Source: Macquaria australasica
Taxonomy: Eukaryota; Chordata; Actinopteri; Centrarchiformes; Percichthyidae
NCBI GenBank assembly: GCA_005408345.1
Contig: SEMN01000329.1
Span: forward strand, 430,001 to 494,000
Length of the DNA stretch: 64,000 nt
Reading direction: 5' to 3'
Of this stretch, positions 36,381-49,699 are shown in pieces. Position 1 is the stretch's first letter; each line of letters starts with the position of its first letter. Under the pieces are notes generated by a model. That model was not told the DNA's origin. It worked only from the letters and a program-made list of their open reading frames with translations, and made no database searches. The translations under genes were made by a program, and so were the position numbers.

Positions 36381-38480
36381 ATTAAGTCTCCATTAGCCAC
36401 ATACACATCTGAAAGTGTGAAAAACTCAAGGTATCTGGAACAGTTGGTGTAATGCACTGTCCTTGGTTATGATAAAATATTTAACTAAAATGAAATCAGT
36501 TTTACCCCTAAATATTTTTACAAATTAAGAGAGGTGGCACAAACAGGTCAGGGTTATCGTAGATCCCCCTCTTTGATGACTCATCACTGTCGCATCAGAA
36601 GCAGTCAATTTCCTGGAACAAGTGCTCTTTGAACAGACAGCTTCAGCCATCTTCAATGCAGTGGCGTCGGGGAAGCTGGGGCCGTTACTTGACCAGACTG
36701 GAGTCTATCAGACTATAGCCAAAGAGGAGGAAAGTAAATGTGTAATGTTATACTGGACTGTGAGTGGGTTCTCGGCAACATGAAGAGCATGTGAGCACTT
36801 GTATATACCTGCTCTCTCTATCCCGAAACCTGGCCTGCCTTCAATTTGACTCCCAGGCCTCAAACGTTGAGAAACAGTGAGATGTGGTGAAGAGAGATGC
36901 CGAGGGATGAATGACATATTATTGCATGGGTTCAACATTTGCCATGTACTGAGTGATTTAAAAACAATCTCAATTCCTGAAGGACATACTGTACTAACAT
37001 ATTACCACAGACAGTAAATGTATCCAGATGGTTCAGAGAACCCGCTTGAGTCTTGGCCACAATTACTGTATTTTACAGGTTTAAAGCAGTCCAGATTCTA
37101 ATATCCAGCTGAAACAGTCAAGATGTGTGCTTATCTTCATCACAAATGTCCTTATGTAAGTGAATAACCCTTTGGTAAAAGAATGGTGAGCATAGTCTGA
37201 ATATGACAATGGAAAAGAGATAAAGGCTACAGACGTTTAAGTAAATTACATGAGGTGTATCATGGATAATAATAAAATCCCAGATTTCATGCTCTGGTAT
37301 CATTTGGGACATCAGCTTAAACAGGGAGTATTTATGCTGGCTAATTCTAAATAGAAAACAGTGTTATCAGAAAATCCATCTGCAACTCAGTCTTTTTTCT
37401 GTTCAGACACATACACACGGTTCATCCATCTCCCCCTCTTGTCACTTGACAAATTTATCTTTGAGTTATTCTGTACACTGTACAGTATCTGAGTGTACAT
37501 CTGCGTGGGAAGCGATTCAAACAACAGACACAACCAAAAGTGTGTAGATAAATGCCTTTGGACAGGCCAACAGAGTCACAGCAGTCATAGGCTAAAACGG
37601 CACGGCTAGTGCAGGATTTCACATCAAGGTGCCAACACAAACATGCCACTGATGATGCTGCCATTTCTGGAACACACTGTCACACAAACACAATGCCCAA
37701 CACACACACCAACAACCCAATAAAACTAGCCACAACAAGACAAGAAAACAAGTTAATTCCTGTACCGTTGTTTCACGGGCACAGAATGGGAATACAAAAC
37801 ATGAAGGAACTTTATTTTTTGATGACATTAGACTCTGTTATGTACATTGACAGTAAATAACAGAATATGAATTTCGTAATTAAACCATGGGCTCATAGGT
37901 TGGCAAAACCGTAGGTAGCAAACCAGCTCCTCACGTGAGTCGCACTTGACACACACCATTATTGGCAAGTAATTATTTACCTCTGGACCATTATAAAATG
38001 AAAACAAGTACGTGTTCAGTCACGGTGTGAGGGACGCAAATATGTTACCACACTATAAAACAGACTTGCATTATTTAACAGAAGTTGCTATGCCATTCAC
38101 TATTTAAGCCACTTAATTCCATCGAATATAAACCAGCCGTTTGACGCTATCGATACATTTGAAAAGTGTCCAGTTGAACACACACAAGGGAGCAACGAGT
38201 AACGTCAATCACTTACACAAAACTGGACTCCGGCGTAACATCAGCAGGACCGATAATATCACAATCACCATCAACAACAACAAAATAATACACACAACTA
38301 ACGTTATATTTTATCGTTAGAGCGTTAGCTGAGCTTCAGGTGTCCCCAACTGAAATTGCTGTTAGCTAACCAGCTAGCGAAGTTCACAGTTGTCAAAGTG
38401 TTGTCTCACGTTAGCCGACGTTGTTAAAAAAAAAAAAAACAACCTTGCTTATTCCAAGAACCAGGCGTTTACTCACTTAC

Positions 38481-38700
38481 TTCGCAGGTAATGAGCTATC
38501 TTTGTCGGTCCTTCTTCTCGTGGCTTCGGCGGCAGGTACGTTAAAGTGCCCGGGCTTGCCGCGATAAGCTTAATCGCTCGTTAACGTTAGCCACTTTCGT
38601 TTCTCGGCCCCTGCTCGTCAGCTAGCTTTGATTAGGCTAGCCAGCGTTTCACACGACCAGTTCTCCTTTCAGCATGTCTCTGCATCGGAACAAGGCTTTT
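38481..38700 (-). other. ppm1b: ppm1b non-coding first exon (approximate 5' end)
   Basis: A consensus minus-strand donor (GCGAA|GTAAGTGAG) at 38481/38480 lies in a GC-richer stretch that matches the expected upstream exon. The transcription start is a guess within about 38600-38760. Confidence 0.5.
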
Positions 38701-38950
38701 ATATACATGTTTGGCACTGTAAACCCAGGGAGCACCAAATGAACAACCGCTACGTGGGCTGTCGGTTGAGGAGGCGAAACGCTCGTTTCGGCAAGATGTA
38801 TCAATGATTTGAACAGCTAGCTAATTTTGGCTAAAGCTAAATGTATGAGGCAGATGACGTTCTTTTTTCAACACGCCGTTTGGCAATTCTCTCGCTCTTT
38901 CCTGTGATTGGACAGACGCCGATTCGAAGCTGAGACGCGATTGGTCAAAT
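38701..38950 (-). promoter_or_regulatory. ppm1b promoter with paired CCAAT boxes
   Basis: Minus-strand CCAAT motifs lie at 38907-38911 and 38940-38944, 33 bp apart (about three helical turns), a spacing favoured by NF-Y. They fall about 200-250 bp upstream of the presumed start. No TATA box is seen. Confidence 0.5.
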
Positions 38951-39029
38951 CGTGAGTCACTCAGGCAGTCCTCTGACATACTGTAAACAGTAAAAATCAA
39001 GTTGTTTGATTGCTCTTGTACTCGCTGCA

Positions 39030-39048
39030 GGTAGGTAGGTAGGTAGGT

Positions 39049-39073
<25 letters not shown>
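39030..39073. repeat. GGTA tetranucleotide and GT dinucleotide repeat
   Basis: Four GTAG units followed by a GT run, just upstream of the ppm1b promoter. Confidence 0.9.
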
Positions 39074-39080
<7 letters not shown>

Positions 39081-42000
39081 AACGATTTCCAAACTTTCTT
39101 TTATACAGACACACAGCCCGTGTGACTTTTTGAATTCTCCATGTTCACTAGCATTTACTATTCAAGATTTATACATATAATATGTATATTTTAGAATAAT
39201 AGACCTTTTTTTCACGGCAGACATATTGAATTAACAAAACCTAATAGTGGCTGCAACCCATTTAGTTTTTGCCCTGCCATTGTGACACTTATATGTAACG
39301 GAGACATTGTTAATGCCATGTCCAACTGGGAGGAGTCCCAGGGTGGACCAGAACACATCAGAGGGATTATACTATTTTATATCCTATTTGTTGTGGGAAC
39401 CTGGGAAGAAATGGCTGGGTGAAGGATGTCTTGGCTTGCTGCCACCATGACCCAAACTTGGATAAGCGACAGAAAATGGTTAGACATTTCTTCTGATGAT
39501 GCATGCTCAAATGGATCTTCATCTCCTGAGGCGGGAGTGGACATTGGTGAGAAGATGATTGGATATAACATATAGCATCTTCATAGGCATGATCCACTGC
39601 AAGAAATCCACTGCAATCATAAGTTATACACCCTGCTCAGGTGGTATCTATTCAGTTACATGATGCCCAGTGTGCTCCAGTCTGGCTCACAGTTGAAAAG
39701 GTTTATGTTCTTACAACATAAACCTTGTACAACAGGTAAAGTTTAACAAAAGCTTTCTTTGCACATTGTGATAATATTAGGGCCAACCTCCATTGCCCAT
39801 TATCAACAGGCTACAACAGGTGGATCCATGTGCTCTTTAAGCAAACTAATCAGAAGCTTGAGTGGATCTGCTTCCACATGGTAGCCCACATCTAAAAAAA
39901 ATGTTAAGGCTGCAGGTAACCACATGGTATGACAGGGTCAAATGCATCAATGTGATTCATAAATGGCTACGCAACTTTGGCAACAAATCAAAGACATAGC
40001 ACTTTTCTTCTGGCCAAGCAATCAATTTCACTCCCAACTACTTTCTGTATAACCTTCAGTAGGTTTTCGTCATGGCAGCAACTTGAGCATAAAGCTTCCA
40101 CTTTTCTTCGTAGCCTACAGACATTAACCATCTCCTGCTTTCTACCAGCAGCCAAATGCAGTATTTCTGTTGATTTCACCTATCCAAAGCAATTTATTTA
40201 TATGAAAAAGACACATGCTAAAGGCTAACTTTCAAAATAATTCCATTGAATATTCTGATATTTAAAATCAAATATTGCAATACTAAATAGTAAACAAAGT
40301 TCTACTGACTGCAGTAGAACATACCTTCCCTGTCTTATCTAGGCAGAAGAGTTATTAAGGCAGAGAAGCTATGTCATGCTTTTATGGTCAATATAGGATG
40401 ACTTTGTTTTGATTCCATGTGGAGATAAATTTTATATGCATTTCAAGTTAAAAAAAAAGTCAAACCACTCATTTTAATGTCCTTCCATTGTATATAGTAC
40501 TGAGCATGATGATGTCATGTTGGCGCCTGTGTGTCTATCTCTGAGTGTATAAATAGTTCCTAACACTTAATGTCTACCATCAATAATGTATGTGATGATT
40601 TAGTAAGTATGTAATGAACTTCATACCGGCACCAAAAGTTCCTCCTGTAGCTTAGATTACATTTCAGAGCAATAATAAGTCATGTGCATATGAGGAAAGC
40701 TGGCTTGGAAAGTACTCTGTACTGTACTGTACAAAATAATAATGAGTCAATTAAATAAATAAAACATGCAATCTTACATTACAAAACAAACTCCACAAAC
40801 AAAATGATTCCTTAAATATAGCCTTGATATTAATGGGAAGCTCAGTGCCCTCTGCTTGACCCGGTACTAGTGGAATTACTTCAGTTAACATAGAATCCCA
40901 TCATATTCACATGAAGTAAGTGGTGGGTTAGGTGTGTGCCTGCTGGCAGGTTAGAGTACCATAACTGAGTGATAATAACCACAATAACACTAAATCAGTG
41001 CCCATTTTTAGCTGTGAAATGAAAACAGACTTTTCCAGCAAGGGTTTGAGGAAGCATTTCGAAAATAAGAAATGGGAGACCTATAGTGCTATATATTGCT
41101 TGCTTCTCTCTGTACTGTAGGCTTCACTGAGAAGTAATTACTCAACATTATGCTTTGAAACTGAGGCCCCTTGAAAAAAGATTGTTCTAAGTGTCCTTGT
41201 TTGAACAAAAGAATCCTAACAGAATCTTTAAACACGCTTTCTACTTGTAGACCAATTTAATGGTCACTTCTTTTCTTTGGCTAAGGATGACACTGAGATA
41301 CATATCTTCAGTTGACTCTTTTACTAATATGAGCAACACTTTAACAGCAATTGTCCATATAAATAACTCCAAATGTGTATTGCAGATGATAAGCATATGC
41401 ATCAATTTGTTTCCTGCATATTTACGCAGAGAAAAAATAGTTCCATGCATATTCATGTGCTCAGTATGATGGATTAATTTACTGATGGGTTAACAACTCC
41501 TGCACCAGGCACTTGTTTATTTTGCCACCTAGACATTATATGAATGAGGTGAAACACACACAAGCTTTATGTTGAAGGAGGCCACAAGCCGTAATGTTGA
41601 ATTGTTTTTATCAACTGTTTAATATACGAAAGAGAGAGAGTTTTTCCATTATTTTTTCTCTACAGATTAGCACAAGTTAGTAGAGTAAACACTGAGTTAA
41701 GTGCCTTCGTTGCTTTCTCTCTGCTTGTCACCCCATGTCTGATCCTCTCGGCAGAGCGCGGCAATCACGCCTTGCCTTGCCCTCCACTCTTCAAACACAA
41801 GAGCACTTGAAAAGCTGATTTCCTGCTCCTCAGAGGGAGCAGGTTTCTTTTGTCAACTGAGGAGCCAGGTCAAAACAATAATTGTAGGCGAATCGTGCCT
41901 GAAAATATACAACGCTCATTTGATTTACATGTCATTTTCATAAGTCTGCTCTCCAAGCCTCCTTAACAGCTTACAATGTTACACTAGGGCTTCATCGAAT

Positions 42001-43069
42001 CTTTATGAGGGCAAATCAATTTCATTTCCTGAGTATAATGTATAGAGCGTATGTGCTTGTGTGTGTGTGTGAGAGAGAGAAAAAGAGAATGTAAACCACA
42101 ACCACACACATACACATACATATTAATGCATGTTTAGTGAGGGGGCAAGCTACTCCCCCTGCTTAATGGGATTAGAGTCATTAACCAACTGTTTACTAAA
42201 TGGGAGAGGACCTCACTTTCTTGCTTTGTCTCCAACTCTCTCTATCTTTCTCGCTCTCCACCATTTCGCTCTCTCCTTCTCTCTCTCCCCGTCTCTGATC
42301 CCTAATCAGCGAGACGGCCTCGGAGTGCCTTGGGGCTGAATACGAATGACCACAGCTGCCCAGTCCGGATTACTATCACACACACAGGCTTGCACTCGAT
42401 GAACTGATTCACACACACACACATGCACACGTAGAGAAAACAGTGCATGTAAACATAGTAGGCTATATGTGGATATATTTGCCGACACATGTATTTTCCA
42501 AGCATATGTCATACTATGAATACATCTCACACATGCACACACACATGCACAGAAAGCCACACACAGACTGTTCTGATCACATGTTTGTAACATCCAGTAG
42601 CAGACATATGCCATGACACACCCACTACTTTTAGTGTGTCACAAAGAACATGTGTGTACATGGCCTGTATATTAGTGTCGGGGGGGGGGGCATCTGCTGC
42701 CATATGTCGCCAGTCATCAGCAAGTGACATTGTGGGACCAGCTCTACTTTGAAAAGAGAGATGAGATGAATTTTTGTCATGGTGAAAGTTGGTTAACAGT
42801 ACTGGACTTTTGCAGCTGTAATAATCTCAGGCTTTGCATTGTCTATGTCACTGCATTTTCATGTAATTGACAAATAATTTGTGTGTATGTATAATACACT
42901 CCTGTGGTAAAGTTGGCCTCAATGTCTCTCCCACTAGCCTACATCATATTTGAAGTCTTATCTTAACGCTCTTCACACTTCATTTAGAGCTGAAGTTGAG
43001 GATTTTAATCTGTGACCTGGAAGCTGCCAATCAACCACAGTCATTGGCCTCTGAGCATCTCCACCAGAG

Positions 43070-43245
43070 TAGTTGGGCATTAATGCCTTGCTCAAAGGCA
43101 CCAAAAACAGTAGGTAGGTAGGTAAGCTACTGATTCACTTCCCCACCCAGATTTATCCTGCCAGTGTCTAGAGTTGAACTGACGACCTTCCAATCACAAG
43201 TCTGCTTCTGTAAAATTCAGGCCGCAGTGGCCCAAAGACCTAAGA
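43070..43245 (+). repeat. Teleost interspersed repeat fragment
   Basis: TTAATGCCTTGCTCAAAGGC, then CCTGCCAGTGTCTAGAGTTG, then ACTGACGACCTTCCAATCAC match a common fish repeat ('cttgctcaagggcac...gccagtcnngaattgaaccgacgaccttccggtcacaag'). Its left part may reach 42985. Confidence 0.6.
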
Positions 43246-45348
43246 GGATACAGAATCCCATGCAGTGTAGTAAAGTTTAAGTGTAATTACAGTGCTGTTA
43301 AAATGCCCTGCTATAGAAAGGTTGGCCTGAGTTGGTAAATTAGAGCCCTGGCTGAGTGCACCCACTGTGCTGGGTCAGAGATGAATGGTTGCTGTGGATC
43401 ATCAGTAGTATCGCACCGCCATCTAGTGGAAGAGAGAGGTACTGCTGCCAAACACGTTGGAGAGAGCGATGGAACAAGAGAGGAAGATTGTAATGGAGAC
43501 ACAGACAAGTTCTGGTTCTGAATTCAACTGTTTGCAAAATTGATGCCCTCAAAAGTCTTGGAAAAGGTTTATTCTCGAGTGGATTTTACTGTGAATCCAT
43601 GATTATAGTAGGAAACTGTAGCCTAAGCTGTAGGCTTTGTCCACACACCATTCTGTCCCCTAAAATATTTCTCTTGTTGGAGTGGAAAGGCACTAAACCT
43701 CTCCTCTAATTTACTAAAACCCTCCCTGATATGAGTGTGATATTTATATTATGTGTTCTGTATATCTGTAAGTGTGTTCTATGGTTAGTCCAAATTTTCT
43801 AAATTCTTAATTTTCTCCCTCTGCATTGCAGTGGCTTCCAACCGGTTCATTTTGCCATTATAGTCAGGAAATATGCACATCTAGAAAAATACCAAGAATA
43901 CTCTGGGGTCTGACTGCAACTTGGCCAGTGCACAGCACCTAGTGACAAAAACCACCTGAATGGCTATTGAAATGGCAATAAATGGATTGATTTACTGAGT
44001 GAGTTGTGTGCCAAGGTGACCCAGGGAACTCTGGGTATACATGCAATGTTCATTTTCTCTCCGAGATCTCTCAGTGATCCTTCTCTCTCTGACTGATATT
44101 GGGAGAAGAGTTCAGCTGGAAGAAATCGTTTGACAAAGCAAGGACGATCTTCTCCCTGAGCAAGCAGAGCAAAGGCCACCACCTCCGTTTCTGCATATAC
44201 CTCATCTTCATAGTCTGTCCTAGCTCTATGTCTGTCTGCATTTGTGCTTGGCCCGGAGCTTGTGGTGTCACGTCAATCTCACCCAAGGGAACACACCAAG
44301 GTAGATTTGTTTTGCCTTCATGGAAAGATGCTCTTGAGATGGTGGGTTCAAGGAAAGTGTCATCACTACGCCTCATGTCAGGAAACATTCACCCTACTGA
44401 AGTGTCCTTTGTGTTCTCCAAGCCCTATACCAAACATCTCTGATGACTTCGCTGGAGTCGGGCAAGAATCAGAAGCATTTCTCTACACAGTCAATTCACC
44501 AGCAATAAATCCAATGGAGTTCAACATACATAAATGTGTTTTCGGAGATTACTGTAATTTTTTGTATTTTGGTGCATGTGGGTATACACAGAGATTTTGA
44601 TTCAGTATCCTCTTTTAAAAAAAACATGATTTTATCCGCATCACAGCCTGATTCTGTCCTACAAAGCTGCCATCACATCATAGAGCAACTTGCAGATGAC
44701 ATTAAACATCAGCAAGCATTATATTTCTGACCCCGCTTTGCTACAGCATGCTACAGGGAGAAAATCTTCTTATGTGCCACAAAAAACATCTCACTATATT
44801 ACTATGTTATATACATCATAATGTAACCGTCAGGGACTTATGCTAAAATAATAAACTAGCAAGCTGCTAATCTAATGTGATCAAATGTACGGTAAAAGAA
44901 CCTTGAGCTGAGTGACTCAACTATCAGGTGATCTCTCTTTGGCCTTGTGGAGGCTTTTTGTTCAGAAGTCATGTTAAAGTTAAGTAGTAGAAAGTAGACA
45001 TCATGCAGAGGTCTGTGTCAATCAGAGAGCGAGACTCATTAGTAAGCAGCACACTAATGGGCTCACTAACAAACCAGCCAATCCGTTAATTAAAGATTCA
45101 AATTCAGCCAGTCTGACCCACATATTGTGCATGCGTGTGTGTGTGTGTGTGTGTGGTAGCACTGTGAGATCCTAGCTTGCCCTACCACAGAATGGGTGCA
45201 TGTCCATTATTGATGATGTCATTAAAAAATGCACAAGGACAAAATAGGCAATGCTGTGGAGTGTTTTGAGTGATAATGCTATGTGTAAAAGTGTGTGTGT
45301 GTTTGCATGTGTGTATAAACTTTCCTACTGTACTGTTTGTATTTCTAT

Positions 45349-45428
<80 letters not shown>
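45349..45428. repeat. AC-AT compound microsatellite
   Basis: About 12 AC pairs followed by about 27 uninterrupted AT pairs. Confidence 0.95.
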
Positions 45429-45430
<2 letters not shown>

Positions 45431-45881
45431 CTGTGAATTATATGGTTATGTGGTTGTTAGAATTCTACAATACTAGAATTCAAGTATTTCAGTATAATAT
45501 ATGATATAACAAGTAATCCAATACTAGTATTCAGCAGCTCAATGTTCCTATCATTTAGTATACATGAAAATGTATACTGAACATGAATATGAATACTGAA
45601 CATGTATACATAAGTAACTTTTATTCATCTTAATTTCAGTGTAAGTTTGCATTCAAGTGTGTGTGTGTGTGTGTCTATGTGTGTTGTGGTGTCGGCCCAG
45701 TGCAGTGTGATCTAACAGCAGCTGACAGGCAGGTTTGAGGCCTCTCTCTAGGGTCTTCAGTGTGTGTTTGTGTATGTGTGTGTCTGTGTGTGTCCTGCTC
45801 TAGTGGTGTGTGCTAATTGGAAGCTCAGTGGGACAGGCAGCAGGTCCTCTATAGTGCCCATGTGCGCATGTAGAATCATAC

Positions 45882-45915
<34 letters not shown>

Positions 45916-45953
45916 CCTCTCGCTGTCTGTCTCTCTCTCACACACACACAGAG
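45882..45953. repeat. CT-rich microsatellite ending in CA
   Basis: A CT run, mixed CTGT/CTCC units, then CACACACA. A TG-rich patch lies upstream (45757-45795). Confidence 0.9.
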
Positions 45954-46628
45954 CTCAACTGCAGTCTGGTCCGTTAGCCTTTCTACATTTAACATGAGTC
46001 CAGTCTGCAGCCTCTTCACTTATTCATCCCTCTCCACCTCCTCCTCAGCCACCTCTAGCCTGCACTAACCTGAAACGACAGCTACGCTGTGGCCAATGGA
46101 GACCTGCCCGCCTCCCCTGTCTCACTGGACATCAGCAACATACACACACACCACCAAGTAGCTGTGCAGGCATTTCCAGATGAAGAGAAGAGAGGAGTGT
46201 GTGTGGGATCAATGGTGTACAAGAGAAGGGGGTGATGTGGTGTGTGTGGGGGATCGATGGTGTGCCCAGTGGTGTGTGAATGTGTTATTTACCTGAACAG
46301 GCTGGGACCGAAGAGATGAGACATTCACCTTCTCCTGAGAAATTCTACAACACACACACTTACATGCAGACATGAACACATGCATAAATGCATACATATA
46401 GAGAAGCACACATACACAGACATTCCTACACATGCACATACTGTAAAGAAAACTACAGAATAAAAAATAAATCACACAGCAGACTAGACAAGAGCTGAAA
46501 AATGACCACGGAGGTTTGGTGCAGTGATCATTGGCTCAGGTCATTCTCTCCTCTTATCCCACAGTTCAACACACAAAAACGTTTATGAACTGGTATTGTG
46601 GACATATGAAAACACTGCATGAATAATG

Positions 46629-46795
46629 AACACTTTACTGATCCTTGAGGGAACTCCTCTCTTCACTTGACCTCTGTCAACAGATGTTACAGAGGAGGGT
46701 CAGCATCCCTGGAGCTGGCAGGGTTTCAGTGTCTTGCTCAAAGACACTTCAGCACCTCAGATGCATCAGATGTTTGATTAAGAACCAGATCATCC
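46629..46795 (+). repeat. Teleost interspersed repeat fragment
   Basis: CTTTACTGATCCTTGAGGGA and GTGTCTTGCTCAAAGACACT resemble a fish repeat that starts 'tttattgatccccgagggaaattc' and includes 'gtgccttgctcaagggcac'. Degraded. Confidence 0.45.
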
Positions 46796-47021
46796 CACTG
46801 TCCCTCATGAAAAAGGATTGACAAGCTTTTGGTGCTTCACCGCGTGGGCTTCAATCAAACTGTCAAAATGTCATTTTCAGTTCAGTTTTTTGACAGAAGA
46901 ATATGTGTCTAAAATATTAGAGCTGAATTAGAATTGCAGCATAGTTTCAAAGTCAAAATCGATGTCAAATTCATTGAAAGCGTAAAATAATTTTGGCTCT
47001 GTGGTCTCACATGACTCCATG

Positions 47022-47055
<34 letters not shown>
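47022..47055. repeat. TG microsatellite
   Basis: An uninterrupted TG run; a CA run lies 130 bp further on (47163-47223), making an inverted pair. Confidence 0.9.
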
Positions 47056-47162
47056 TTCTGTGAGCTGTATGTGTGTTTTGGGGGTTGGATGTCAGTTACT
47101 TTACAGCATGTCTGACAGCCAGCATATGATCCTTAGACAGCATGACAGCTGCCTTCACACCC

Positions 47163-47185
47163 CTCTCACAATACACACACGCGCA

Positions 47186-47223
<38 letters not shown>
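47163..47223. repeat. CA microsatellite
   Basis: CA pairs with a few CG and TA interruptions. Complementary to the TG run at 47022-47055. Confidence 0.9.
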
Positions 47224-47225
<2 letters not shown>

Positions 47226-47410
47226 TACATGCACGTGCACAGTGAATGACAGCTTTGCCACCCTGTGACAGACCTGCTACATCCACCTGCAGCCAACAGG
47301 CCCAAGGATAGAGAGGTGGAAGGGTTGAGGATAAGACAGAGGTTGGGATTAAGAGTGTGACTTGAGGCTAGACAGGAGACAGATACAGGGATGGACAAGA
47401 CACCAAAGGG

Positions 47411-47436
47411 CTGGTGGATGGATGGATGGATGGATG
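47411..47436. repeat. TGGA tetranucleotide repeat
   Basis: About six GGAT/TGGA units. Confidence 0.85.
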
Positions 47437-48091
47437 TCAAAGGTCAGGAGGAGATCTAAGCGAAGCTTGGAGAGGGAGGAAAAGAGAAAAAAGGGGAGGA
47501 AGAGGTTGTTTGAGTGATAGGGGAATGAGAGAGAATGATACAAAGAGAAAAGAGTAAGACAGAAAGAAGACAATTTCTACCAATAAGTAAGAGAAGGAGA
47601 AGTATTTGTCAATATAAGAAGCCGAAGTGATGCTGAGGCTGGAGAGCATAGACTGCAAATTGAGCTGAATCACGAAACTGCAACACAGCAACATTGCGTG
47701 TGGTCAATGAGCAACAGCATACAGGCAATAAACTGCCACAGAGAACATTTCACATCATCGCCGCCTTCAAAACAAAACTGCTTCCTCTCGCGGCCTTTAT
47801 CAGTCCTTGAAAAGTGGTTTCTCCAGCATCGCCGCCAGGCCACTTTTTTGCAAGCAACCCCACCCCCAGCCCTTGCCCTTGCCCTTGGGGGACCCTCTAA
47901 CTGATAAGTGCCAGGGATTTGGGGGGGTTGAAGGGTGGTGGGAGTGTAGTATCCATTGTTGAGGCGCCTTCATTGGAGCGCAATGGCAGGCAGTGTCTTC
48001 CTCAGCGCTCCCTAATGCAACGAGACATGCCACATTCCACACCACATTAATCAAAAGAGAGCTCTGGACTTCATACATATGTGCTCACACA

Positions 48092-48102
48092 CACACGTGA
48101 AG

Positions 48103-48140
<38 letters not shown>
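48092..48140. repeat. CA microsatellite
   Basis: CA pairs with a GCGCGC interruption near its start. Confidence 0.9.
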
Positions 48141-48141
<1 letters not shown>

Positions 48142-49699
48142 GGAGACAACTTGAAAAAAAGAGAGATAATGAGTGTTAGGGTTGAGGCAGATTTCAAATG
48201 TATGAATTATTTTCCCCATTAGTTTGCTCTGTATCATTTTGTTGACCTCTTCTTTTCCTGAGTGCCAATTGTCATGGTTGAGAGGTCCTGTGTCTCCTCT
48301 GACGATGACAGGCATGTTGTTGACATAAGTGTTGGGTTATTCATCTACATGCTTGTTTGTTTGCGTCTTGCTGTCCTCTTCCATTCACTCAGTCCTCCAG
48401 AGCTGGCACGATGACAATTTGTGGAATATAAAACTTGATCGGATTTGATTTCCGGACAGCCGTGAGAAAGTGAAGTCAACAACAGGCTCGATCGCACAAG
48501 GTGAAAATCAACACTCTGAGGAGGAAAAAAAATGCAAACCTAGGCTCCTGTAAAGCTGAAATGGATGAAAGAGGATATTAGAGCAGGGAAAGGTTTCAAG
48601 GATGTGTGTTTTGTCTTCGCCTTTGTGTTGAAAACTGTGAAAACAAAGCTTCCATAACATTTCAGCGCGAAATAAAGCAGCACACCATCAAAGTATTCTC
48701 ACCTGCCAGCATAATTCACACCAGAAACTCTGTCAAAAGTTCTTTTCAGCACATGACACACCTTTAACCCGAGACACTGTGAATGTGAGCCACTGTACCG
48801 ACATTAAGGCTTTTAACACACACACAGAAACACACAAATATACATTGGAGAGCTATAAATGAATTATCAGGTGCTTAAAATGTCGTAGATGTCAGTGGTG
48901 CTTTTACTTTAACAAAGACTACGACTATGTACTAAAACTACACACACACACACACACATACAGAGAACCCCGTGCTGTGCTTGGGGGCAGGCTCACGGTA
49001 GGCCTTTTCCCAAAGCAGAGGTGATGTGTCCTGGTCCACTAATGTCACTATCGCAGCCAGGGTCGGAGAGCTGTCAAACACACTAACACACAACCTTTTC
49101 CAGCTAACGCTAACACAGTAAGAGTGTGTGATTATGTGCATCCCCAAAATGCCAAGCACTCCTCTGTCCCTTCTCAATATTTGAAAGAGTTCCTCTATTG
49201 TGTTGCCTTACCTTGCGTATAAGGTAAACATGCATGTGCAGCGTGCAAGTATCTATGTTCAGTGTGTGTGTGTGGGTATTTGTGTGCATGCTGTGTGTGA
49301 TCTTTTATTTCCAATTATTCCTCCTGATGCTGTTAACTGATAATATTTTGCGATATTTTACCTGCATTTATTACCTGTATTTAACTGTTTCACATTATTA
49401 TGCGACATTTGACAAAAAAATCATAACAAGAAAAATATCATTACATGATTACATTACATTACATTACATTAAATTACACGATGCAGTCAGGCAACATGCA
49501 GGTTTGCTTATTAGAGTAATAGATTGTTTCATGCTTTCACTTGGTCCAAGTTTGGGTTTGTGATCAGCTTTGTTGCCTACAAAGAGCTTCATATTATTAG
49601 TATACCTGTAAATCAAATCATTTGGTGCAAATACAGAGTAAATTTAGAGATAATTACCTGGATATGGCTTACATTTAACTACGCTCTGTTTAGCCATGC

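Larger units (their letters stand above)
30881..38480 (-). other. ppm1b: ppm1b first intron (7.6 kb)
   Basis: Runs from the donor at 38480 (GAA|GTAAGT) to the acceptor before 30880. It holds a TG/TA/CA microsatellite (31125-31225), a MITE-like teleost repeat (34801-35102), a second repeat-like stretch (36020-36380) and otherwise AT-rich unique sequence. I see no embedded gene. Confidence 0.6.
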
